Source: Perca fluviatilis (taxonomy: Eukaryota; Chordata; Actinopteri; Perciformes; Percidae). Taken from it: a stretch of DNA of 64,000 nt. Below the pieces are notes generated by a model. It saw only the letters and a list, made by a program, of their open reading frames with translations, was not told the DNA's origin and made no database searches. Shown one piece after another: positions 9,929 through 20,678 of the stretch (its first letter is position 1; every line of letters starts with the position of its first letter). Position numbers and translations under genes: made by a program. The stretch covers positions 15,110,437-15,174,436 of the forward strand of contig NC_053118.1 in the NCBI RefSeq assembly GCF_010015445.1. Direction: 5' to 3'.

Positions 9929-11296
9929 CATCATGTATAAACGTTGCGTACACACGAAAAGCTTGCGTACACTGGTTTTCCCGCACACGGTGTGATTTTT
10001 AAAAATTAACTTGAAAGAATGTGCGGGCCGTCACGCAAAATTTTGAGTAGGCCGTCCACAAAGTCTTTTCTGACTCTGTAACGTGGCCAATTCTATGTGA
10101 AAAGTGCCGAAACTCACCAAACATTACAAAAGAAAGTTTCCACTTCACTAACTGGCATACGTCTGTGACGTTATATCCACTGATACTCCATAAAAGTTCG
10201 ATCATTTATGTGGATAATGTTTCACATCTTTCACACTATTAACTGTTTAATTTGCAGGCTACTTAACCTCTGTTAAACATGACGACGGGAAATGAATGAA
10301 AAATCCACTTAGAAAATATTTCCCATAGATGACCTATCTACTCACTGTGCAACAAAAAGATCGGCATGGAAAACTGTAGTGTCTGAGTCTGTAGTTGCTG
10401 AGGCCAAGACATCCATGGCGCACAGGGGGCGGGACGCACAGATCCATCTCCCCAGGAACAAACGCTGTGTCGGGTGGGCAAACTCATGTGATGCGTAGGC
10501 TAATTGATCCCGTGGATGATTTTTAAGCTGAACAAGGTGTAGGAAATGAACCCGACCCGGTCCACCAAACACTGGGCCGTCTTGACTGTCTTGATTCTGC
10601 ACACATTTCTGGTACTGTAGTCCTATTTACTATTTCATTATTTCATCCATGCGTGGTGCAGCGGATCCATGCACACTGTCGCCTGCTGTGGAGACGCTGG
10701 CCTCCCTGGCGCTGGACTCAGTTTCACTGAGCCTACTAACACTTACTACTAAATGTCATTACATCAGTGAGTTCAAACTGCTTATTGTGCGTAGTTTGGA
10801 CTGACAATGAGATGCATATTGTTCGGTAACTGGTGTGGCGCTGCCACTATTCTTTTGATTTCCACTTTGACCTTAGACCTTTTTTTTTTTATTTCTGCCA
10901 TGGTTCGGTGCATTCACCGCCCAGACACCATTTGCTATTCTGGGCATTTTCTTTTATTGCTTATCCGAGATGACGAACCTCCAAACAGAATTTTTTTTTT
11001 TTTCTCGCCTCCACCTCAACCTCACAGTCGGTGAAGTTTCTTTTCGTCCACAGAGGAATTACCTGTGGTGATTGGACAAAGAATGACGTTGGGGGCGCAT
11101 TTATAGCCATATCAATTTAAGGGAGGAGGCAAGGCGGGGTCGGTGGTTTGTTCACGTGCGCTCAATTTCACGTTGATTGTCATGTATAGCATAAAGGAAA
11201 GGTGTGCAGGACCTGTCGTACGCCCGGTTTTATGTACTTTTCAAGTTTTAGCCGTATGTCATCTTCTGGTATGAAAGTCTTTTATACATGAGGCCC
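9929..11296. mobile_element. Harbinger-like DNA element (about 1.37 kb), probably non-autonomous
   Basis: The left end carries CATCATGTATAAACGTTGCG and GTACACACGAAAAGC. The right end on the minus strand reads GGGGCCTCATGTATAAAAGA. Fish elements starting GGGCCTCATGTATAAA with GCGTAC-rich subterminal sequence are known to me as Harbinger-like. Family assignment is from memory. The left terminus has decayed (CATCATG for CCTCATG). The interior holds small frames (86 aa at 10342-10602 minus, 75 aa at 10807-11034 plus) that I do not recognise as transposase or a Myb-like partner. The interior is more CpG-rich than its flanks. Confidence 0.6.
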
Positions 11297-12401
11297 CAGG
11301 TTTCCTGACTGATTTAATCAGTTCTAAATACTATCTGCACAAAGAATGTGAATGTAAATTGTTAGATTTATTTCTCAATAAGCAGTCCAATCTCTCCCTC
11401 TAGTGGATATTTGCTGTTAAAGGCCCTCCAACAGCATGTTAAACACTTGCCTGGAGACATGTCTATCTATGCTAAATAATTTCATTAACATTTTTTACAT
11501 TGTGAATTGCAAGAAATTAATTTAACACATCACAATTCATTACTGTCTGAGTCCTTAAATGAACTTCTTTCAAATGAATGAAATAGAGCATCCGTCTGTT
11601 TACAATATGATGTTTGACAGTGGTGGTGAGATGATAAGTGGCCCCTGATGGAGGGAGAGATCCATATGAAGCATACACCAGTCAGAAGGTCTAGTGGGAT
11701 TCCCTCCCTCCTTTGACCATGCTAGAGTTTCTAAATCAATCCCCCTCTGCTCCCTATGACCCAGATCAATAGCCATCATTGGAGAAGAAGAGATACAAGA
11801 GAAGAGTGAGATCATCTGCCATAAACTCACAGGGGTAAATGAAGAAATTGTGTGTTTTTGGCAGTGTGCTCTTTTTGCATGTGATCCATTTATGTGTCCA
11901 TTTATTCATGTATTTATGAGTACAGACAAGGACACACTTTCCTCCTTATCCTTCCTTGCTCTGTCTTTCCATTCCAAACAAAAGAGCAAGTATATCTCTT
12001 CTGTGTTGTAATATATGTCTCTTACAAAAAAAAACAGATGATTATTACTTTACCTCCAGATGAATGTTCAATGACACACATTCCCTCAAAAATATGGAAA
12101 ATGAAAACCGCTAGACCTGCAGAGACAGAGCTGGGTAAAGGGAGGATACAAAGCGCTTAAGCCTTCTCGTCATTACGATGGCCCCTGGTACTCAGGACCA
12201 CCAAGGAATCCCTTAATTCCTCCAGCATTATGCGCTTCAGACTCTTTCATGTCCTCCGTATGGGAGACGGCGGAAAGGGATGGGGGGGGTTGCTCGAAAA
12301 ATTCTAATATGTCTCTTGCTATGAAAAAATATGCACATACATTTAGCATTTAGATTCTCCAAGGGCAGAACAGAGGAGATGGGCACATGTCAGCTACCAT
12401 T
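11297..12401. other. Non-coding DNA, no gene seen
   Basis: Mixed unique-looking sequence with no recognised coding signal. An 8-base G run lies in 12282-12290. Confidence 0.45.
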
Positions 12402-12640
12402 TTGTGTGTGTGTGTGCGTGTGCGTGCATGTCCTTGTGCATATATGCACATGTGTTTGTGTGAGGAGGCCGTCCTTAAATGGTTCAGTCTTTATTTATCC
12501 CCAGTTTGTGTCTCTGCCCTGCGGTTACCATAGTAATAATGATTCGGCTCCTCACACTGGAAGTGAGAAAGGTCATGTGTGCTCTCCAGCCCTACGTAAT
12601 ATATATACTGTGCTAAACTGACAGGGAGGGTATTGGTTAA
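12402..12640. repeat. Short impure (TG)n and TG-rich flank
   Basis: A short GT run at 12402-12417 breaks down into GTGCGTGTGCGTGCATG and other alternating TG/CA sequence to about 12465. It looks like a small or decaying dinucleotide array. The rest has no recognised feature. Confidence 0.6.
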
Positions 12641-13010
12641 ACTGACGGAATGGTTGACTCATAGGAAGAGGTTAACTGGTTTCCTGTCTGGCTGACTGAG
12701 TGACTGACTGGTTATTTGAAGTTTTGACTGGCTGCAGGTTCAGCGGCTGCGAGGGAGCAAATTAAATGACTGGTAGACGGGTTGGCATGTTGACTGGCTA
12801 ACCTGATGAGTGGCAGGCTCGCTGGATAGCTGACTGGCTTGTTGACTGAGTAAAGGATTAGCTGAGTGTCTGATTGACTTGTTGGTGGAATGACTGTCAC
12901 TCTCACTGACTGCTCAGATGCCCGTCTGGGTGGCTTGTTGGCCAACTGTCTGACTGACTGGATAGGTGAATGTTAGTCTCACAGACTTTAAAACTGACAT
13001 GGTTGGTGGC
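12641..13010. repeat. Degenerate TGAC/CTGG-rich low-complexity region
   Basis: Words such as GACTGACTGG, TTGACTGGCT and CTGACTGACTGG recur every 10-40 bp over about 370 bp, mixed with TTGGTGG-type sequence. This looks like an ancient tetranucleotide array that has decayed. It creates the 77-aa minus-strand frame at 12712-12945. Confidence 0.6.
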
Positions 13011-13931
13011 TGGCTTTTTTTCTCATTGTTTTGCCAGCTAGCAGAGCCTAACTCCCCTGCAAAACAAGGAAGATAAAATGTGTTGATCTAAATATATACT
13101 AACTAATATAATGTCAACTTAAATACATTTATAAATTGTAGGATGGACTCTGGTAATGCTCTTTAAACAGCACTATACATTTTTTGTTAATAATGCTCGT
13201 ACCAATTAAATTAGCTGTAAGAAGGACTAAATGGATAGCCTCTCCTTAACTGTGTTTTGTTTATCCAACAATCCTCAGAGGATTTTTCTTTTTGCCTTAT
13301 ATGCACTGTAGTTACACTCTTTGTATTAGCATTAATTGTGTGTAGGAATTTGTAGAATACAAATTACTATTCAACTAAACAAGCTAGTTTTTAATCATAG
13401 AAACTATCACTACATTTGGTCTATCATCCTTTATTTGTTTCACATTATTTAAAGACAATGTATTTAAAGATTTCATTACATTATGTGAAGTAGTCATGCA
13501 CATATAGCACATTTATTTTAAATGTGTATCATGTAAAGGTTGTCACCCTATTTTTACTGATTTGTTACTGTAAATGAATATATTTCTTTTTGCAATCCAC
13601 CTTTTCACTGATTTAAAAATAAATGTTATTAAAACCACCCTCATCGATATAACCCCATGATGCATTCCTATTACAGGATAATAGAAGTCAGAGAGACTCC
13701 AATTATGTCGACAGAGAAATGGGACAGGCAATAGTTCACTGCTGTGGCCACAGGAGGGCACAGCAGGCTCATCTCTCACCCTGCTGCTTTATTAAGATGG
13801 AAACAACTGGAAAGGAGGAATGATCTTTATATCTCTCTCTTTCTCATTCTCTTCTCTCTCATTTTGCATGTATCTTGAAATCTCTCCTCTATTCAGACGT
13901 GTTCATAATTAATTATACAATTTGGGATCAT

Positions 13932-13938
<7 letters not shown>
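13011..13938. other. Non-coding AT-rich DNA
   Basis: AT-rich, with no recognised gene or element. It ends in a pyrimidine-rich stretch (13832-13890) before the AC array. Confidence 0.5.
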
Positions 13939-14012
<74 letters not shown>

Positions 14013-14027
14013 ACACACACACACACA
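13939..14027. repeat. (AC)36 plus (CA)8 microsatellite
   Basis: AC dinucleotides for 72 bp, one extra C at 14011, then 16 bp more of CA. The single insertion is the only interruption. Confidence 0.98.
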
Positions 14028-16110
14028 GTTGTGTTCCTCACCACAGCTGAAGACTTCATTATTTGTGGAACCTGCCTCTCAGATTCTCCACAGCCTTACT
14101 GGGCTTGCCTCATCAGAAGTCTTTATACAGTCGCGGCCAATTCAATAATACCAGCTGCTCTTTTCTCACCAAGTGATCACTGAATATTAGAGCATCCACT
14201 TTAATTGACATTTTAATTGACTGCATCCCACCGAAGCTGCTTTGAACAGCAAATGAAGGGATATATTGATGCTGTCAGATGAAAAGATTTTGTCTTCAAA
14301 TTTTAAAGTTGGACAGAATCAAAGACGATTGATGCACTTTAGGACAAATGACCTTTTTACTAAAGCCTATGTGCGTGCATTAAGCAAGTATGTCAATATC
14401 ATAATACATATGATGGCATTGCATAATGGCATAAACCATTGGAAGCATCTCTTTTTTTATTTTATGTAACCTTTATGATTGTGCTCAGAATGTCCTTAAC
14501 CAAAAACAGGAAGAGAGCTGCGTCGCTGTCCTTTATTTAGAAGTAAATAAATAAACCGATTAGTACAGCAGGCAGACATACAGTCCCGTGGTACTAGACA
14601 GTATTATAAAGAGGGATGATGCGGTAAAACGGACTTATTTTGGTAAGTAGTAGTCTGTCTTCTTAAAAGCAAGCTTGAATGGATACAGGTAACATTTACC
14701 CTAGTAATTATTTTTTTTCTTTGAGCGAAAACTGGTCAGTGGCTAATTTATGGTGGCAAAACTTGACTTACACTTTCACACACTTGTACCGTATATGCCT
14801 CATAACCTCAATTATGCAATTGATGCATCACAATATTAAAGTTATTTTAAAGATGTAAATGTATAAGAACCTTTTGTATTACTTTTATTTTTAATTAGTC
14901 TCTTGCAAATGACTGCTGCAGGAAAATATTTATTTTTTATAAACCCATTGATATGTATGTGATATGAAAGGAAGATTGTGTGTAGAATTGTACGAACGCT
15001 TTTCCAGCCTGTTTACCTGATGCATTTTGGTTTTCTTTGTTGGATAAATAAAGTACGTAATGGGAAATGTAGCCTTCATAAATGGAGTAAGGTAGGTAGT
15101 TACACCTAACTTTAACATTGATTCTATCATCTAGAAGTCAACTGTTGACATTCACCACTACAGAATAAATGATAGAGTTAAAAGGCTTTCTCTGGGTTTT
15201 GGGGACAAGTTAAAAAAAACTGGATGTCTTCACAAATGCTTATTCTAGCTAAACTGGCAAGTGCAAGGTGGCTGGATTAGATTTATTACACTGAAAAATA
15301 CCTACCGTTTGTACAGATATACTAAAAAGATATAACCTCCACTTTATGTGTAACATACTAAACTCTGCAACTGATGATGAAATGCAACTTAAAAAGAGGA
15401 AATGACTTCAAGAAAAGTGTTCCATGTTTAACCTACTTCCACAACTCTTGTCTTCTGCCACAACTTAATTAGAATGTGATTCATTCTGTCAGCAATAATT
15501 ACATTTTTCATGACAGAATTTTAAGTAAGGGAAGATGCAAAACATTATCATAACACTCCCCATTAAGTTGTTTGTGTCTGTTTGTTTATTCAATTAAATA
15601 TTAACAGCCTGCGACTAAAACTGATTAGCAGTTAATTCTTTCTCACAAGTGGTCTTACAGATCTGGAGGATAAAACAAACCAGACGTGTCCACTGAGGAA
15701 AAACAACCGCATGGCGAAGCAAACAAGGTAGGTCTGGGTGAGTTCGTTACAACGGAGACGGTGTTGACAATCATTTCAGATGAATAGCGTCCTTCGCTAT
15801 TTTACAGTAGTTTTCATTGTGTGATGAAGATTACTTTAAGTATTTAGGTTACATTTCACATTTATTATTTTAACTGTGTAACAGTGCCTGAAATGTGCCA
15901 GTAGTCACCAATACTGGGTACTGACAAATCTTTCTCCACGTGAGTACCCTTCTGTTATTAACGGTATAATCAATAGGCTAATATTTATACCAAAGTAGGC
16001 TATACATCATGATTTGTTGGGAATAACCAAGCAAATCTACGTAAATTCAGCCCCCCTGCATAGGCTGAATGACATGATCCTTTGTTTCGTAACCTCACTT
16101 TCAGACACTA
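14028..16110. other. Non-coding AT-rich DNA
   Basis: No recognised gene. Sequence from about 15680 onwards changes in character and leads into a TCGA-rich palindromic stretch near 16.1 kb, and may be part of an unrecognised old transposon. A short ATG frame followed by GTAGGT at 15711-15733 is not enough to call an exon. Confidence 0.4.
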
Positions 16111-16139
16111 CGATTCGACTGAGATTGGCAGTCGAATCG
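16111..16139. repeat. Perfect 11-bp inverted repeat with 7-nt loop
   Basis: CGATTCGACTG at 16111-16121 pairs exactly with CAGTCGAATCG at 16129-16139. Related words (GAATCGTCGAATTGTCGAC) follow within 40 bp. The cluster resembles internal sequence of fish hAT-like MITEs, but no termini were found. Confidence 0.8.
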
Positions 16140-16966
16140 GACTCCTTGGATTGAATCGTCGAATTGTCGACCATTCAGGGTCACCTCTACAAGATGAGCA
16201 TATAAATATATCCCAGACAATGCAAAGATTATGTCATGAAACTGCTGAATAAGAATACTGGCACCTTTTTTGGTCCAGTTCAGGCACTGCTTTGTAAACA
16301 TGGTGTACTTTGGTTTGGAGCTGTTTTTACTATCTTTATATTATACGTAATTGTTGCAGGTTGGTTCAGTTTGCATGCTGCATTGACAATGCATGCTCCT
16401 TACAGTGCTGCTAGTATCAGCTATGCAAGACAGTGTATAGTTTATTCTCACTATAAGGGCTCATAAACTGCAGCAAGTATGATGCAATTTATGAATGCAA
16501 AAACATCAAAATGCTAAAAAACTACTTTGCATGAATCTGCTGCAAGAATTACATGAAAGCCAGTGTAGTTGAAGTGGCATGGTGTTCTCATGAAACTGGT
16601 GATGTATTGGCTTGACAGTTTGACAAACTGGCTTTCACCATACATTTACAGTACAGTGCATATCGAAGTATGCAAGGTGCCTTAGCTTTTGCAAATAATG
16701 CTGTAAACGTCTAGAAGTTGTGTTCTGTGAATAAGAAATAAGCATATCTGATGGCCATACTTTGGGTTAAAGTTAATGTACAGGTACATCAAAAACCTTT
16801 TACATACATTATTAGCCTGTCCCCATAAACCATCATAGTAGTTTTTTTTTTTTTTTAGTCCTAATCTAGGTAAGCAGGTTTTATTTATGGGTATGAATAA
16901 TTAAGTATCTATTAGAATATCCCTCGCTCATACATTGATGGAGGTACACATTAATATTTAAAAATA
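16140..16966. other. Non-coding DNA, no gene seen
   Basis: AT-rich with no recognised gene. The open 76-aa frame at 16236-16466 has no family resemblance. A T15-class homopolymer lies at about 16843-16857. Confidence 0.45.
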
Positions 16967-17190
16967 TTAGTGAGACCTGGCTTTACAAGTCTTCTGTCTA
17001 TATCATTTAAAAGTCCATTTTTTTCCTGACAGGTCAGCCTCATGTCACTTTAAAACATGCATTTGAATGACCATGGTGACGAGAACATTAGTGAAATCTG
17101 CCTTTACATGACACTATGTCCAAAGAGCCAGCCTCATATCACTGTAATCATCCATTTCAGTGACCATGATGATAGCAACTCAGACACTTT
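16967..17190 (+). repeat. Diverged tandem duplication, about 121-bp period
   Basis: Copy A starts TTAGTGAGACCTGGCTTTAC at 16967. Copy B starts TTAGTGAAATCTGCCTTTAC at 17088. Both then contain GTCAGCCTCATGTCAC or GCCAGCCTCATATCAC, and TGACCATGGTGAC or TGACCATGATGAT at nearly equal spacing. Copy B lacks about 27 bp between the first and second blocks. It is an old duplication. Confidence 0.65.
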
Positions 17191-18989
17191 CACTGTTCCC
17201 AGTGGTTATTCCAAAACGGCAATATTTTTCAGAAACCTGAATTTAGCTGAATATTCTTCTCTTTAGCAAAAAGCAAAAATCCACTTTTGCTCATTTCGTT
17301 GACTGGTGATATATTTATTGATTGGAGGTGACACTGTGCTATAGTGTTTTTATGGAGGAAAAAAGGAAAAAGTATCAAATTCATTACAGCCACAATTCCA
17401 TTATAACAACATTGTTGACAACAATAACATGTCTTTTATAATGAAATTGCGGAAGAGTTGACACATGCAGCTCCTCCAACCTGATAACTTGATTTTTTTT
17501 GGATAGATTGATGAGAACAGCTGGTCCTGTGATAGCCTTTAGATGCAGCGAGGAGGGACAATAACCTTAAGATTTGTCATTAACGTGTCATCTCCGAGTG
17601 TGTCCCAGTGTTACTCTGGAAGAGGATGTCAAGACAGGCATGTCGTGCAACTCCCTTGGGTGAAAGTAAAAGTGCAACATGTTGAAGGTTAAATAATTTG
17701 CTACGTTTGTAATAAGATGCATGAGCCGGAAAGTCCATGTATGTTTTTTGGGGGGGCTGTTGATAGCAATTTTAGAAAACACAATAGCTTGGGTAAAAGA
17801 AGAGAAGGCTGGTTGAAGGAAACAGGATAGAAAAGAAAATGTTCAGCTAAGCCCAATTGTTCAGTATGGAATCCTAATGGAATGCTATGGAAGTTTTTGT
17901 GAAACTAAAAGAACAAGTCAGATGAACCAGTGATCATTATTTCTTTTACTTTGTATTTATTTTGAAGCATCATTAGATTGAAAACATATAAGGCTGCTTT
18001 TTATGTACAGTATAGACATTCATTTGAACGTACTGACAATTAAAAAATACACTGTAACTGTCTAACGCAACTCTAACACAACAAAAAACAATCCCTCAAA
18101 TGTCTGTGATTTGCAGTGTGCATTTCAGTGTTTTGATTTGTGCAATTGTGTCTATACTGCATCTGTGTGCTTGTGTTCCTTTATTTGCTTGTCTGCATGT
18201 GCATGATTACAAGTAGAGAATTTGTGATTCGAACCCTTTGTGTGTGCAAATGCACATTTTTGTGTGTGAATGCGTATATTCCTACCTTTATGTGTGTATG
18301 TGTGAGAGATGGCAGCTGCTGTCACCCAGTGGGGCTGACAGTAGTTAAAGACAGTAAAGCTGTGTGTGTAACAGGCCTGCTGTCACTTCCTTCCCTCTGT
18401 TATTTTACTTCTCTCTAATGGGCTTTATTTCATTGTCAGCTGGCAGTCTACCTCCTCCTCCTTTTCCTCTTTCTTTTCCTCCCTCTATTCCCTCCTTCCT
18501 CATTTTCTCTCTCTTGACACATTACAGGCTGCCTTTGGAGAACAGCAGAGGGCCAGAGACCCCCTGCCAGCCATAATAATGTGGTAAAACAAGCAGACAG
18601 GTAGAGTGTGTGCATGGATGCGTGTGCACATCCACATTTGTTTAAGTTTGTGAGTTCACAGGCATGCACGTGTGCATCAATGTGTGTCCGTTCTTGTCTT
18701 CATGTGCATGCCATGCATATGTCTTCCTCTGTGTGTCTTTTTCGGTGTCCTGGAAAACCTATCAAAGTCCTCCCCATTAAAACGCCTTCTGTGGCACATT
18801 ATTAGCCCCTGTTACAAGGGCAATCTATCTAAGCTCAAACTAAGGAGAAGGAGAGGGGAGGAGGGTTGGGCATCGAAGTGGTGGGGGAGACTCCTGTCAG
18901 CTCAGAGAACATTAGCTGTCCCAGAGTGCTTGTAGCCGCAGCAGGTGTACTGACCCACCAAGACCCATCAACCCCCTGCTTTTCTCTCT

Positions 18990-18993
<4 letters not shown>
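17191..18993. other. Non-coding DNA with TG-rich and polypyrimidine stretches
   Basis: No gene seen. Degenerate alternating TG/CA sequence occupies about 18115-18310 and 18600-18740. A polypyrimidine tract (CCTCCTCC, CTTTCTTTTCC, CCCTCC words) runs at about 18449-18516. Confidence 0.5.

Positions 18994-19035
<42 letters not shown>
18994..19035. repeat. (CA)21 microsatellite
   Basis: Uninterrupted CA over 42 bp, followed by about 110 bp of CA-rich degenerate sequence. Confidence 0.98.
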
Positions 19036-19037
<2 letters not shown>

Positions 19038-20477
19038 CTGGGGAAGCGCAAACACACAGAATTTCTGACTGCAGGCACACATACTGTATGCAAACCTACA
19101 CATATGCACGGATGGCACAATAACAGTCGTGTGCACATACACGCACACAGAAAACCAATACCACCCATTGAGACAAAAGCTCTTTAAATCATCAGAAGGG
19201 AGATAAAGTCTCGTATTGCTAACTTGTGAGATGAAAAAAGCAGCAAGGAGTAAAATAACAGGAATGCCTTATTAGTGGATGTCGACCACACCTGATGTTT
19301 GTGAACTAAGGGGTTTTGAATATGGATGTGTGGTTCCTGAAGGCGCACACTGTAGTTTGATTGTGCGAGGAGTGAAATCAGCTCGTAAAACATAACCTGA
19401 ATGGATTTTGAACAGCAATTTTCAAAGATAAAATCAAGTTTGCAAAGATGGAGAATAAAATTAAAAATTAAATTTAAAGGAGTCCATTACGACTAAATTG
19501 TTCCCAATAGCAGAATCATCAAGATAGAACTGTGATCCGACCAGTAATCTAAATCACAGTTACTCTGGACTGTGCATTAGTCTATACTGTATGTGCCTGT
19601 TTTTACTGTAACATGCTGTTTCTGATCTAACCTGACTAACGATGGCTCTTGCCCCCCCCCAAACTATCCTCATTATTCAACCTTTTCTAAAGGTTTGATA
19701 ATAAATCTTGCAAATCGTCTGAGTGGTTTCCAAGATCACGAGTTCCATTTGTGATATACAGCTACAGCACAAGCGTTTGTCACAACCTGAGATTTAAAAG
19801 AAAAAAAGAACAAAAGAACAATATACAGACACCCAAATTGAAATTTCCTGTGTCAATGAATTATTTGGTGGTGCTCATATTCATCTTGACTGCACTCTGC
19901 ACAGCTCATATTTACCACATCCCTTTGCATTTAGCAGCTTTCCGTTTGACCGCCTCATTTGCTTTGAAAAAAGTCTAAAGCTACTGAATAGAAAAGGTTG
20001 GGCTCTTTATTCAGAATGTCTTTTTTTTATTGCTATTTAAGTGATTTTTTTTTTTTTTTCATGGCACTTTATTAGCCTGGCTTTTACTGTCTGCGACCAC
20101 TAGCAGATTCTGAAGGAAGGGGAGAGAGAGGGGTTGGGTAGGGTGAATGGACGAGGTGGGAGGGGTAAGATGGATGTAAATGTGGAATAATGTAGCAGGA
20201 GTGAATTTGCATGGTCAAATGTCAAAAAAATGAAGCCTTCCCCTGAGCCTTGTCAGGGAAAATAACATAAGTGGCACGCTCCAGCACTGGCATGCCATTA
20301 GCGGTTAGTTCTGCCTGTCATCAGTCACTGAGAAGAAGAAATGGCCGTCATTATCTCCAAAAAATGGACTGGGAAAGATGGATACCCCCCCGCCCCCCAT
20401 TCTGTGACAAAGAGGCATGTGCTCATGCAGTATGTGAATGTGCACACTGAGACACATATAAGCACCATAAAGACAGA

Positions 20478-20478
<1 letters not shown>
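19036..20478. other. Non-coding DNA, no gene seen
   Basis: AT-rich. T15 homopolymer at 20045-20059. A purine-rich GGGGAGAGAGAGG stretch lies near 20120. No coding or RNA signal is recognised. Confidence 0.45.

Positions 20479-20525
<47 letters not shown>
20479..20525. repeat. (AC)23 microsatellite
   Basis: Uninterrupted AC over 47 bp. It lies 130 bp from a TG array in the opposite sense. Confidence 0.98.
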
Positions 20526-20529
<4 letters not shown>

Positions 20530-20654
20530 CTTACACATGTGGAATGCCAGTGTCTACAGATGCGTCTGACCAGAAAACAAAAAAGGATCTCTCAAGAGTA
20601 ATATTGTCAGGGAGAGGAGATGGTGAAGAATATTTGTGAGTGATTGTACATGAT

Positions 20655-20678
20655 TGTGTGTGTGTGTGTGTGTGTGTG
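20655..20678. repeat. (TG)12 microsatellite
   Basis: TG dinucleotides over 24 bp, complementary in sense to the AC array at 20479-20525. Confidence 0.95.

Noticed and set aside
18224..18240. GATTCGAACCC as a tRNA T-loop on the minus strand
   Set aside because: No A-box partner or cloverleaf could be built around it.
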